A DNA stretch of 23,058 nucleotides from a virus: the IMG/VR virus record IMGVR_UViG_3300021599_000181, positions 1-23,058 of that record; one strand, written 5' to 3'. The notes under the pieces were generated by a model, which was given only the letters and a program-made list of their open reading frames with translations, ran no database searches and was not told the origin of the DNA. Numbering within the stretch: position 1 is the stretch's first letter; each line of letters opens with the position of its first letter. Shown here piece by piece: positions 12,390 through 20,056 of this stretch. The position numbers and the translations under genes were made by a program.

Positions 12390-14279
12390 ATGACCCCCTA
12401 TTCAACTTACATAGCCAAATCCCGGTACTCACGCTACCTTTCTGACATGAAACGCAGGGAGCACTGGGAGGAGACTGTCAATCGGTACACAACATTCATG
12501 GTTAAACATCTACGGGAGAAGTTTAACTACACTGTGACAGATGATTTATACAAAGAGCTAAGAGATGCAATCATCAACCTAGAAGTAATGCCTTCTATGA
12601 GGGCTATAATGACCGCTGGCAAGGCTTTGGACAGAGACAATACCGCAGGGTACAACTGCTCCTATCTGCCCATAGATGACCCAAAAGCCTTTGATGAGGC
12701 AATGTATATTTTATTGTGTGGTACGGGTGTAGGATTCTCTGTGGAGCACAGATATGTCGACCAGCTACCTGAAGTGCCGGACCAGTTGTTTGATTCTGAG
12801 ACTGTTATTTCTGTTGCAGATTCCAAAGAAGGCTGGGCTAAAGCATTACGTCAACTCATCGCTCTACTATACTCTGGGGAGGTGGCAAAGTATGACCTTA
12901 GCAAGATCCGCCCAGCCGGAGCAAGACTTAAAACTTTTGGGGGGAGAGCTTCTGGGCCTGCGCCTCTGGATGAATTATTTAAGTTTACTATTGCCAAGTT
13001 TAGATCAGCAATTGGTAGGAAACTTACATCAATCGAATGCCATGATATTCTGTGCAAGATCGGGGAAGTTGTTGTTGTGGGTGGGGTGCGTAGATCGGCA
13101 ATGATCAGCTTGTCAGATTTAGAAGACGATAGGATGCGCCATGCAAAAACTGGAGACTGGTGGACACATAACGGGCAACGGGCTTTGGCTAACAACTCAG
13201 CAACTTACAACGCTAAACCAGATATTGGACAGTTTCTTGCAGAATGGACAAGCCTTTACAACAGTCATTCTGGAGAACGAGGCATCTTCTCTAGGGACGC
13301 AAGTAAGACTCAAGCAAAGAAGAATGGCAGACGGGACAGTGACTATGACTTTGGAACTAATCCCTGCTCGGAAATTATATTAAGGCCATATCAATTTTGT
13401 AACCTCACAGAAGTAGTAGTACGTGAGGAAGACACACTGGAATCCTTGTCACGCAAGGTGCGTATTGCTACCATACTTGGCACGTTCCAATCTACACTTA
13501 CACACTTCCCCTATCTACGTAAGATATGGCAGAAGAACACTGAAGAAGAGCGTCTGTTGGGTGTATCATTAACTGGTATTCTTGATAACGAATGGATGGG
13601 TACAATCTGTGACAGCACTAAGAAGAATCTTGAACAGCTACGCCAAGTCGCCGTTAGCACCAACATGGACTTTGCAGCAAATCTGGGAATCCCTCAGTCT
13701 ACTGCTATTACTTGCGTCAAACCTAGTGGCACTGTTAGCCAACTTGTTGATTCTGCCTCTGGTATTCATACTCGACATAGTGATTATTACATTCGCAGGG
13801 TTAGGGGAGATAAAAAAGATCCTCTTACGGCGTTTCTTATAGAGGCTGGAGTACCTGCAGAAGACTGTGTCATGCGTCCTGAGAGCACTGTAGTGTTTTC
13901 ATTCCCAATGAAATCACCAGACCACGCTCGTACCCGTGAGGATCTAGATGCAGTGCAGCATTTAGATCTGTGGCTAATGTATCAACGGCATTGGTGTGAG
14001 CACAAACCTTCTGTCACTATCTCTGTCAAGGAAGAGGAGTGGATGGATGTGGGTGCTTGGGTGTGGAGAAACTTCGATGAGATCAGTGGGGTATCCTTCT
14101 TGCCTTACGATGGTGGCACGTATCGACAGGCTCCATATGAGGAGTGCTCCAAAGAGGATTACGAAACTTTGTTAGCTAAGATGCCAAAGGATATTCACTG
14201 GGATGTCTTGGTTGAGCATGACGATAATGTCGAAGGTGTGCAGACACTTGCTTGCACTGGTTCTACCTGTGAGATATAA
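12390..14279 (+). CDS. Class II (adenosylcobalamin-dependent) ribonucleotide reductase
   Basis: 629 residues from ATG 12390, chosen for the GGAG site at 12381-12384; an in-frame ATG at 12354 lies inside the terminator. It reduces ribonucleotides to deoxyribonucleotides. Key residues of the monomeric RTPR type: redox Cys90 (GYNCSYLP), the thiyl-radical Cys326 and Glu328 in NPCSE, Cys337 (FCNLTEV, the redox partner), a substrate segment CVKPSGTVSQL and the C-terminal shuttle pair Cys622/Cys627 (CTGSTC). No beta subunit or activase gene is present, as expected for class II; B12 must come from the host. It is shorter than the Lactobacillus enzyme (about 739 residues), normal for phage forms. Confidence 0.93.
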   Translation: MTPYSTYIAKSRYSRYLSDMKRREHWEETVNRYTTFMVKHLREKFNYTVTDDLYKELRDAIINLEVMPSMRAIMTAGKALDRDNTAGYNCSYLPIDDPKAFDEAMYILLCGTGVGFSVEHRYVDQLPEVPDQLFDSETVISVADSKEGWAKALRQLIALLYSGEVAKYDLSKIRPAGARLKTFGGRASGPAPLDELFKFTIAKFRSAIGRKLTSIECHDILCKIGEVVVVGGVRRSAMISLSDLEDDRMRHAKTGDWWTHNGQRALANNSATYNAKPDIGQFLAEWTSLYNSHSGERGIFSRDASKTQAKKNGRRDSDYDFGTNPCSEIILRPYQFCNLTEVVVREEDTLESLSRKVRIATILGTFQSTLTHFPYLRKIWQKNTEEERLLGVSLTGILDNEWMGTICDSTKKNLEQLRQVAVSTNMDFAANLGIPQSTAITCVKPSGTVSQLVDSASGIHTRHSDYYIRRVRGDKKDPLTAFLIEAGVPAEDCVMRPESTVVFSFPMKSPDHARTREDLDAVQHLDLWLMYQRHWCEHKPSVTISVKEEEWMDVGAWVWRNFDEISGVSFLPYDGGTYRQAPYEECSKEDYETLLAKMPKDIHWDVLVEHDDNVEGVQTLACTGSTCEI

Positions 14280-14289
14280 TAGGGACCGT

Positions 14290-14472
14290 ATGGATACTCA
14301 ACACATCAAGAAAGAACGTACAGCACCTCTGTCTATTCAGTTTGACAAAGGCAAGTTTGCATTCAAGAAAGGGTGGCTTGGAAATCCATACAAGCCCGAT
14401 ACTGTTCAGGGCAAAGAGTGGCAGCGAGGATTCAATGCTGCCTATTTTGAGAACCTAGAAAGAAGGAGTTAG
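14290..14472 (+). CDS. Rmf/CrpP-like small protein
   Basis: 60 residues from ATG 14290 with AGGGA just upstream (14281-14285); the frame open to 14203 lies in the RNR gene. The motif AFKKGWLGNPYK, then T-x5-W-x-x-GF (FAFKKG, GNPY, EWQRGF), follows the Rmf/CrpP pattern (A-x2-G, NPY, W-x2-GW) of ribosome modulation factor and its many phage relatives. Rmf binds the 30S subunit during hibernation; whether the phage form touches ribosomes is unknown. The next gene starts 1 bp after its stop. Confidence 0.65.
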   Translation: MDTQHIKKERTAPLSIQFDKGKFAFKKGWLGNPYKPDTVQGKEWQRGFNAAYFENLERRS

Positions 14473-14473
14473 T

Positions 14474-14641
14474 ATGTACGTAGTCAAACTCAATGGTCGT
14501 AAACTTAAAATCAAATCTTTTCGTGTGTCATTTAAATCATATGAAGCAGCACGTACTCTGCTGAAGCGTTTGATTCGTAGCAAAGGACACAACTCTGACC
14601 GTGGCTATACCCATCTGGGATACAGCATTCAGCGCATTTAA
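14474..14641 (+). CDS. Small basic protein, unknown function
   Basis: 55 residues from ATG 14474 to TAA 14639-14641, preceded by AAGGAG (14463-14467). The sequence is rich in Lys and Arg (NGRKLKIKSFRV, LLKRLIRSKGH), suggesting nucleic-acid binding, with a strand-helix-strand layout. It lies 6 bp before the tRNA. No family recognised. Confidence 0.65.
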   Translation: MYVVKLNGRKLKIKSFRVSFKSYEAARTLLKRLIRSKGHNSDRGYTHLGYSIQRI

Positions 14642-14647
14642 GTTGTA

Positions 14648-14723
14648 GCTGACATAGCTCAGTTGGTAGAGCAACTGATTTGTAATCAGTAGGTCGTGGG
14701 TTCAAGTCCTACTGTCAGCACCA
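14648..14723 (+). tRNA. tRNA-Thr(UGU) with encoded CCA
   Basis: The cloverleaf reads clearly. Acceptor GCTGACA (14648-14654) pairs with TGTCAGC (14713-14719). The D arm GCTCAGTTGGTAGAGC, anticodon arm ACTGA-TTTGTAA-TCAGT with anticodon TGT, and T arm with GGTTCAAGTCC follow. The discriminator A14720 and CCA 14721-14723 are encoded. It decodes ACA threonine codons. It stands between the two converging gene arms. Confidence 0.96.
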
Positions 14724-14729
14724 AACTAT

Positions 14730-14756
14730 CAGGGGGCTTAGTGCCCCCTGTTTTTT
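14730..14756 (+). terminator. Intrinsic terminator after tRNA, at the convergence point
   Basis: Stem CAGGGGGC / GCCCCCTG (14730-14737 with 14743-14750), 5-base loop, then six T. It ends rightward transcription 7 bp after the tRNA. The T run overlaps the stop codon of the leftward 1069-aa gene (TTA at 14755-14757). Leftward the hairpin is followed by no long T run, so bidirectional use is possible but weak. Confidence 0.9.
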
Positions 14757-17700
14757 ATCTGAATCCAGATATACGTGCTTGATACTTGTAGACTTGGTTG
14801 TACGCTTTATCTTCGTCCATCGTACGCCCATTATTATCTTTGGCGTACAACTCGTTAATAGCCTTACGTTCTCTCTGTGGCAACTTATTAAACGTCAGCT
14901 TATCGACACGTTCACGATCAGAGACAGTCATCCTTCCCTGTGTTAACTGCCTACCAATATCCAATGCCATGCTCATGTTTTCAGAGAGTGCAATCTTTTG
15001 CTGAGTCGGTGTCATTCGATTAAATCTTTCCGACTCAATAAAGTTTCCTACAAGACGTTCTACATAGGGAATTGAGTTCTCTATAACAGCACGGTCATAG
15101 ACCTTATCTCCAGATGATCCGTAGAATGTATAAGGATCTAAGCTAAGCTTCTTAAACTGTTCCTCTATCTTGTTAACACGTGGCACTACACGCATACCTG
15201 ATAACACGTTAAAGAATTCCCCACCACGCATTGGTGTTTCTCTACGTAAGTATCTCTTAGCTTCAGGCAACTCTTCTTTAAGTGCTGGCAATTTACCTTT
15301 GATTCTGTTCATTGCTGCTTCGGTGACAATGTCATCGCCAGTGATTACATTGGGATCACGCACTACCTGAGATTCTCTGTCAAACATATCTAAGTAAGCA
15401 AACACGGGTTGTCCGGGCTGTACGAATCTTCCAGCAAAGTCACCAATTATTTTTCCTATGGCTGTTTTTAACTTCTCGCCTTCTTTGCCTTCAGTAGTTG
15501 CAATCAACTCAGGTAAAGAATCTAAAAAGGTTGCTTGTGCTCCAGCAGGCAACTTCATGCCCACGATAGTAGATACCATTTCAGATACCTTGGCTTCATC
15601 CTCTTTGCCTAGTTTCATCTTGGCAAGAAAATCGCCAATAGCTAGATACGGGCCGATTGGAAATATTGCACGTGTGTCTACAGTAGAACCATCATCACCT
15701 TGAACATTAAACCACTCTGTGTTTTGATTCTCTAAACGGTACTTGTAAGCAGCGTACATAATGGCAGTGCCAACAGCACCACGTGAGAACTTACCAACGC
15801 CTTCCCGCATCATTCTCTCAGCACGTGCAGGATCTTTACTAAACAACGTACTGGCTTTCATCATATCGCCTACACCAGAGGTAGCACCAATGGGACTATA
15901 GCGATATTGAAAAGACATGGCATTAGTCATGAACCGTGGGAATGTTACAACCAAACTTCCTCCGGGCAGACCTTCAAAGAATCTTACAAACTGGTTAGCA
16001 AGACCTTCTGCCTTGGCTTCTACAGTTACCTGCCCTGCCTTATGTGGCTTTGGCATGTACGAGAAGGTAGCTTTCAGAGCATCGTCTGCTGCATTCTTAA
16101 TTACATCAGCAGGAATCTGCTTACCATCGGCAATGATCTTGTACATGTCAAGACCGACAGCACGTAACTGCCTCTCTACACTGGCAGTAAATGCTGCACG
16201 TCTAAACAAAGCATCTTGTGCTACGTTAAAAGTGTTAGCCATACGAGATACAGCAGATAGTTGGGCATTGCCTGTCTCTTGCAAGGCAGAGAATAGCTGC
16301 TGCTTAATGCGTGGATTGTCTGCTAAAATCTTTTCAGTTACTTCAGCAGTAATGCCTGCATTTGTGAGGTAGGTAAGTGTACCAAAAGCATCACGAATAG
16401 TAGTCTGCAATCCTTTTGTAAGATCACCTCTTTCGTATGTTCCTGTTGCCGCACCTTTTAATACTTTGCCTGTTGTGTATAGGGCACCTTCTAACAGACG
16501 TGAGGCAGCATCCCATGTCATACCCATGGTAGTGCCCATCATGTTACGTGTGGTAGTTGCAATACTGGATACAACTAAAGCCTTTGATTCTCGCTCTAGC
16601 CTTCTAATACCATTCATTAGATATCCCATGGCAGAGGTTACATCTTGATCTTTGCCGTACATATCTTTAATAATCTTCTCTGCTTCAGGATCAAGTTCTG
16701 CAACACGTTTTAGTGTACGTGCTAAGGCGGAGTATCCTTGCATAATGCTGGCTGCATCTGCCACTGTAGTACGAGTGGCTTGTGCAAATTCTGCAGGACT
16801 TAAGTTGGCTTTCTTTAATGCGGCATCTAAAACGACATCATCGATTTGCTCTGTTGTCATAAAAACATCTTTTACCGCATCGCTAATCTTTTGTCCTTGC
16901 TTGGGACGAAATGTAGGATCAAGAATCATTACGTACTTAGCAACATCAATCGCTTTACGATTGACATCTGTACGTATCTCTGCTTGTGTTAATGGTCCGG
17001 GTGGAGATAATTCATCTAGCACCTTACGGCCTTCAAAGATATCAAACTTAGATAAAGTGTCTTCCAGTTCTTTATCAAAGTCGGCTACTAATTTTTGTGT
17101 AGCTGGGTCTTCAATAGATCTTGCAGACTTGCGCCCTGCCAATACAGATTCTAGATCTTCCTTGGTACTTTTCTTAGGCATGCGGAAAGCAGCACGGGCT
17201 TCTGCACCACCAAAGACAGCACTGATGCTGCCTGCAAGGGTAGCTTCACCATAACTTAATTCTTCACGTCTGCCTGTTTCAATTTGTAATTGTTGCTGTA
17301 CTAAGTTCTCTCCAGTGCCGAGCGTAGCTTCTGCTGCCGCAGCACCACCGATAGCAGCAATACGTTTTTTCAATGCAAAGTTAATGCCTTCACGTGCAGC
17401 TTTATATCTAGCAGCAGCACCAATACCAAAGCTAATGATATTAGTTGGTTCAGATACTGCAGCAAATGTAGCTTCAGCAAAAGGACGTACTCCCGGCTGT
17501 CCACCAGCTTCGTACCAATCCGGTATAGTGTCGTATAGTTGATGAGCCTTGGCAGCTTTACGTACATCATCTACCTTGGCGTTGTAGATCCAGTTCAGTT
17601 CAGGAACAGCATTAAGTGTTGTGTTCCATTCTGACTGTCGCATTGAAGTCATCCAACGCTTGACATAGTCTTCGTTAGATTCTTTTGATTTCTGCTTTCC

Positions 17701-17964
17701 AGATTCTCCGTATCTTGCTATAGCGTAATCACGGATGATTTGAAGGTTCTCATCTTTAGTAAGATCTTTAAAGTTTGTAGTTGTCTTTGTCGGAAGATCC
17801 CGTGGAGTTACATCAGCTACAGGCGCAGTACCTGTCTCCATCTCAAATGTAGAACCCAGTGCCCTGTTAGTTTGCTGAGTAGTCGGAGTTACAATCGGTA
17901 AAGAAAACTCATCTGCTTTTTCTTTACGAACACCAACAACTGGCAAATCAAAATCACTTGCCAT
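14755..17964 (-). CDS. 1069-aa putative internal virion / DNA-ejection protein
   Basis: 1069 residues on the minus strand with ribosome site AAAGGA 6 bases before ATG. The N-terminal 60 residues are Pro/Thr-rich and probably disordered (FDLPVV and FSLPIV repeats). The rest is mostly helical and Ala-rich, with hydrophobic stretches near 175-185, 466-495 and 738-748 that may cross or disturb membranes. Size, helical Ala-rich content and position last in a leftward virion arm resemble the large internal virion (ejection) proteins of podoviruses such as T7 gp16. I see no lytic transglycosylase or other enzyme motif. The function is inferred from size and context only. Confidence 0.7.
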   Translation of the reverse strand: MASDFDLPVVGVRKEKADEFSLPIVTPTTQQTNRALGSTFEMETGTAPVADVTPRDLPTKTTTNFKDLTKDENLQIIRDYAIARYGESGKQKSKESNEDYVKRWMTSMRQSEWNTTLNAVPELNWIYNAKVDDVRKAAKAHQLYDTIPDWYEAGGQPGVRPFAEATFAAVSEPTNIISFGIGAAARYKAAREGINFALKKRIAAIGGAAAAEATLGTGENLVQQQLQIETGRREELSYGEATLAGSISAVFGGAEARAAFRMPKKSTKEDLESVLAGRKSARSIEDPATQKLVADFDKELEDTLSKFDIFEGRKVLDELSPPGPLTQAEIRTDVNRKAIDVAKYVMILDPTFRPKQGQKISDAVKDVFMTTEQIDDVVLDAALKKANLSPAEFAQATRTTVADAASIMQGYSALARTLKRVAELDPEAEKIIKDMYGKDQDVTSAMGYLMNGIRRLERESKALVVSSIATTTRNMMGTTMGMTWDAASRLLEGALYTTGKVLKGAATGTYERGDLTKGLQTTIRDAFGTLTYLTNAGITAEVTEKILADNPRIKQQLFSALQETGNAQLSAVSRMANTFNVAQDALFRRAAFTASVERQLRAVGLDMYKIIADGKQIPADVIKNAADDALKATFSYMPKPHKAGQVTVEAKAEGLANQFVRFFEGLPGGSLVVTFPRFMTNAMSFQYRYSPIGATSGVGDMMKASTLFSKDPARAERMMREGVGKFSRGAVGTAIMYAAYKYRLENQNTEWFNVQGDDGSTVDTRAIFPIGPYLAIGDFLAKMKLGKEDEAKVSEMVSTIVGMKLPAGAQATFLDSLPELIATTEGKEGEKLKTAIGKIIGDFAGRFVQPGQPVFAYLDMFDRESQVVRDPNVITGDDIVTEAAMNRIKGKLPALKEELPEAKRYLRRETPMRGGEFFNVLSGMRVVPRVNKIEEQFKKLSLDPYTFYGSSGDKVYDRAVIENSIPYVERLVGNFIESERFNRMTPTQQKIALSENMSMALDIGRQLTQGRMTVSDRERVDKLTFNKLPQRERKAINELYAKDNNGRTMDEDKAYNQVYKYQARISGFR

Positions 17965-17973
17965 GTTATTCCT

Positions 17974-19383
17974 TTACCTTACAGGTTGGAAACTAGTTCC
18001 GTTCCAAATTTTACTTACGCCATTACTGTCTACGTAAGTCTCACCGGATACAAGTTTAGATCCGTCAATCTTTCCTTCTTTTGTTTTTGGTATAGGTTTA
18101 CCTTTACCGGCAGCAGTTCCCGGAAGTGCTTGAGGTCTTGCTGCTTGTCTGCGCTCATTAAATTGATAGGCTTTATTGTACGCATCAATAGCCCTTTGTT
18201 TTTCTTCAGTAGATAAATGATCCATAGCATTTACTTGCGAAGAAAACTTTTCTGGAGAAACAAATTCAGCATTCTCTGTACGTGCTGGTGTCTTTCCTTG
18301 AGCAGCATTTTTCCACGATACAATTCTATTATTTTCTATCTCAGCATATATTGACAATGCTCTTTTTGCTGCTTCTCCCGCAGGACCGCCTGTAATGTTT
18401 CCTTTTTCATCAATCAAACCATTTGCAAAAGCTGCATCTCTAATGATTTTATTTTTATGATCGATGTAAGAACCAATAGCATCCGCATCTCCAATAATTG
18501 GAACATAGTCATTCTTGCTGGGATCAAATCTAATTACACCCTTTTGAACAAGAATATCTAGACCGTTCTTAAGTGAACGATCAAAGATAGTATTGATGTT
18601 GCCAAAGGTTAAGTCGCCTTTCTTTTCAGGATCGACCATGTTATCTACTACAATCATGGCCCGAAGCTTTGAAAGACTTCTTTGTACTTCAGGATTCTTT
18701 AATGCTTGTCCAACTGCTCTGTTGTAATCATCAGACCCTTGCTCTAAGCCTTGTGTTGCTCTGGCTAAGTGATCACGGAATTTTGCTTTAACTGCAGCAT
18801 CAGATTCTGGACTTGAGAAAGCAGTTAAATCTAATCGACCTACGGGTTTAAACTCAGCAATCTTATCAAATTTATTTTTGTACAGATCGTCAATAGACAC
18901 TCCTGATGCTTTTGCAAACTTCTCACGTGTCTCTGCCCCAGCACGTGTTGGTAAACCAAAGGCACCTTTTTCTACTTCTTCTGTGGGCATTGCTTCTGCC
19001 CCGGGTTTTAGTGTGGTCAGTCTACCTACTACATCTTGCACTGTGCCTTTGTAATCTTTTCCGGGAGTAAACAGACCAGCAGTCTGTTCGTCTGTTAAAT
19101 TGGCACCGTCTTTCTTTAAGTTAGTGATGACAGTATCTGCCTGTCCTGACTCTAAGATACCTGCAATTTGTGTTTCAGTAAGACGATTGCCCGACAGTGC
19201 TTGCAGATCTTTGGCCTGTTGACGGAGTTCATCACGGCGAGTATTGGCTTCTTCTAAAGACTTCTCACGCTTACGCAATAGATAATTCATCCGTGTGCTT
19301 ACGGTATCACGGATCTCTTTATCTTTTTCTTCTATTACTTCGGTTGCACCTTTGGCAAACCCAGTTACAAATGCGGTTAGCAT
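17974..19383 (-). CDS. 469-aa putative virion (ejection-associated) protein
   Basis: 469 residues with a strong GGAGG site before its ATG, sharing one base with the previous stop (TAATG). Residues 17-65 form a highly charged helix (EEKDKEIRDTVS then RKREKSLEEANTRRDELRQQ) typical of a coiled coil. A long polar helical region follows, and a C-terminal strand-rich tail (GKIDGSKLVSGETYVDSNGV) resembles small beta modules at protein ends. No enzyme motif. A structural or ejection role fits its position just before the 1069-aa protein. Confidence 0.65.
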   Translation of the reverse strand: MLTAFVTGFAKGATEVIEEKDKEIRDTVSTRMNYLLRKREKSLEEANTRRDELRQQAKDLQALSGNRLTETQIAGILESGQADTVITNLKKDGANLTDEQTAGLFTPGKDYKGTVQDVVGRLTTLKPGAEAMPTEEVEKGAFGLPTRAGAETREKFAKASGVSIDDLYKNKFDKIAEFKPVGRLDLTAFSSPESDAAVKAKFRDHLARATQGLEQGSDDYNRAVGQALKNPEVQRSLSKLRAMIVVDNMVDPEKKGDLTFGNINTIFDRSLKNGLDILVQKGVIRFDPSKNDYVPIIGDADAIGSYIDHKNKIIRDAAFANGLIDEKGNITGGPAGEAAKRALSIYAEIENNRIVSWKNAAQGKTPARTENAEFVSPEKFSSQVNAMDHLSTEEKQRAIDAYNKAYQFNERRQAARPQALPGTAAGKGKPIPKTKEGKIDGSKLVSGETYVDSNGVSKIWNGTSFQPVR

Positions 19384-19868
19384 TATTCCTCCATCATCCG
19401 TTTAGCCATTAATCCTTTACGCTCTACTTCCATCGGAGCAGGTGCTGGTGCCTGTGCTTCTTTAGAAATCTCACGGGCAATCTCTTTAGCAATCTCACGT
19501 GGCACACGTTTTTTAACAGCCTCTTTCTCATAAGATTCTATGTAGTCCACATTGCTTATATCACCAACATACATAATCATTTCACGAATTACAGGATTGA
19601 CAAGTACTGATATATCATAAGAATGAACACCGTTCATGACACCAGAGTTTAGAATCTGATCTGCCATAGCTTCTACAGATATACCAGTATCAAGTGCACT
19701 AATGATTGCACTTTCAACATCATCATCTGTCATGCGCTCAGTGTAGAAATCAATAACCTCTTCTATCTTAGAAAACTGAGGGGGATTCTCCCATGGATAA
19801 TTTCCGGGTTCGCCTGTTAAGGAAGAACCGGGAATAGGGGCAGTTAGAAACTTAGGATCAATTGCCAT
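19383..19868 (-). CDS. Conserved phage structural-arm protein starting MAIDPKFLTAPIPG
   Basis: 161 residues. The N-terminus DPKFLTAPIPGSSLTGEPGN then PWENPPQ is a recurrent start of a conserved hypothetical protein in marine tailed phages, usually within virion modules. The middle is helical with regular Asp/Glu (MTDDDVESAIISALDTGISV). The C-terminus is a charged helix plus an Ala-Pro linker (APAPAPMEVER) and ends MAKRMMEE. Probably a virion or assembly protein; exact role unknown. Overlaps the upstream gene by 11 bp. Confidence 0.65.
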   Translation of the reverse strand: MAIDPKFLTAPIPGSSLTGEPGNYPWENPPQFSKIEEVIDFYTERMTDDDVESAIISALDTGISVEAMADQILNSGVMNGVHSYDISVLVNPVIREMIMYVGDISNVDYIESYEKEAVKKRVPREIAKEIAREISKEAQAPAPAPMEVERKGLMAKRMMEE

Positions 19869-20055
19869 TTCTAATCTCCATTCGTTTCTGACGGATATCC
19901 ATTACATAGTTAGCCATACGCTCAATAATATCGTCTGATTTTTTAATTGGCGTTACAGAACTTTTAGGGCTAAGTAAACCTTTAGTTTTAACTTTAGGTT
20001 CTTGACCTGTGCGTTCTTCAATGACACGCTCTAGCTGTTTAATATATCGATTCAT
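19858..20055 (-). CDS. 65-aa hypothetical protein of the virion arm
   Basis: 65 residues with a GGGAGT ribosome site 6-7 bases before ATG (minus strand). Basic, helical ends (YIKQLERVIEERTG and ERMANYVMDIRQKRM) flank a Pro/Ser/Lys linker. It lies 1 bp after the stop of the large repeat protein and overlaps the next gene. No family recognised. Confidence 0.55.
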   Translation of the reverse strand: MNRYIKQLERVIEERTGQEPKVKTKGLLSPKSSVTPIKKSDDIIERMANYVMDIRQKRMEIRNGN

Positions 20056-20056
20056 T

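Noticed and set aside
14648-14723. tRNA-Thr as the attP core
   Set aside because: It is a complete tRNA with its own CCA, over 12 kb from the integrase gene; attP cores near tRNAs are usually partial 3' copies beside int. Only host comparison could revive this.
16652-17254. 200-codon plus-strand open frame inside the 1069-aa gene region
   Set aside because: Antisense to the long continuous minus-strand gene; Ser/Ala-rich composition without structure is typical of reverse-strand shadows. The same holds for 15917-16372.
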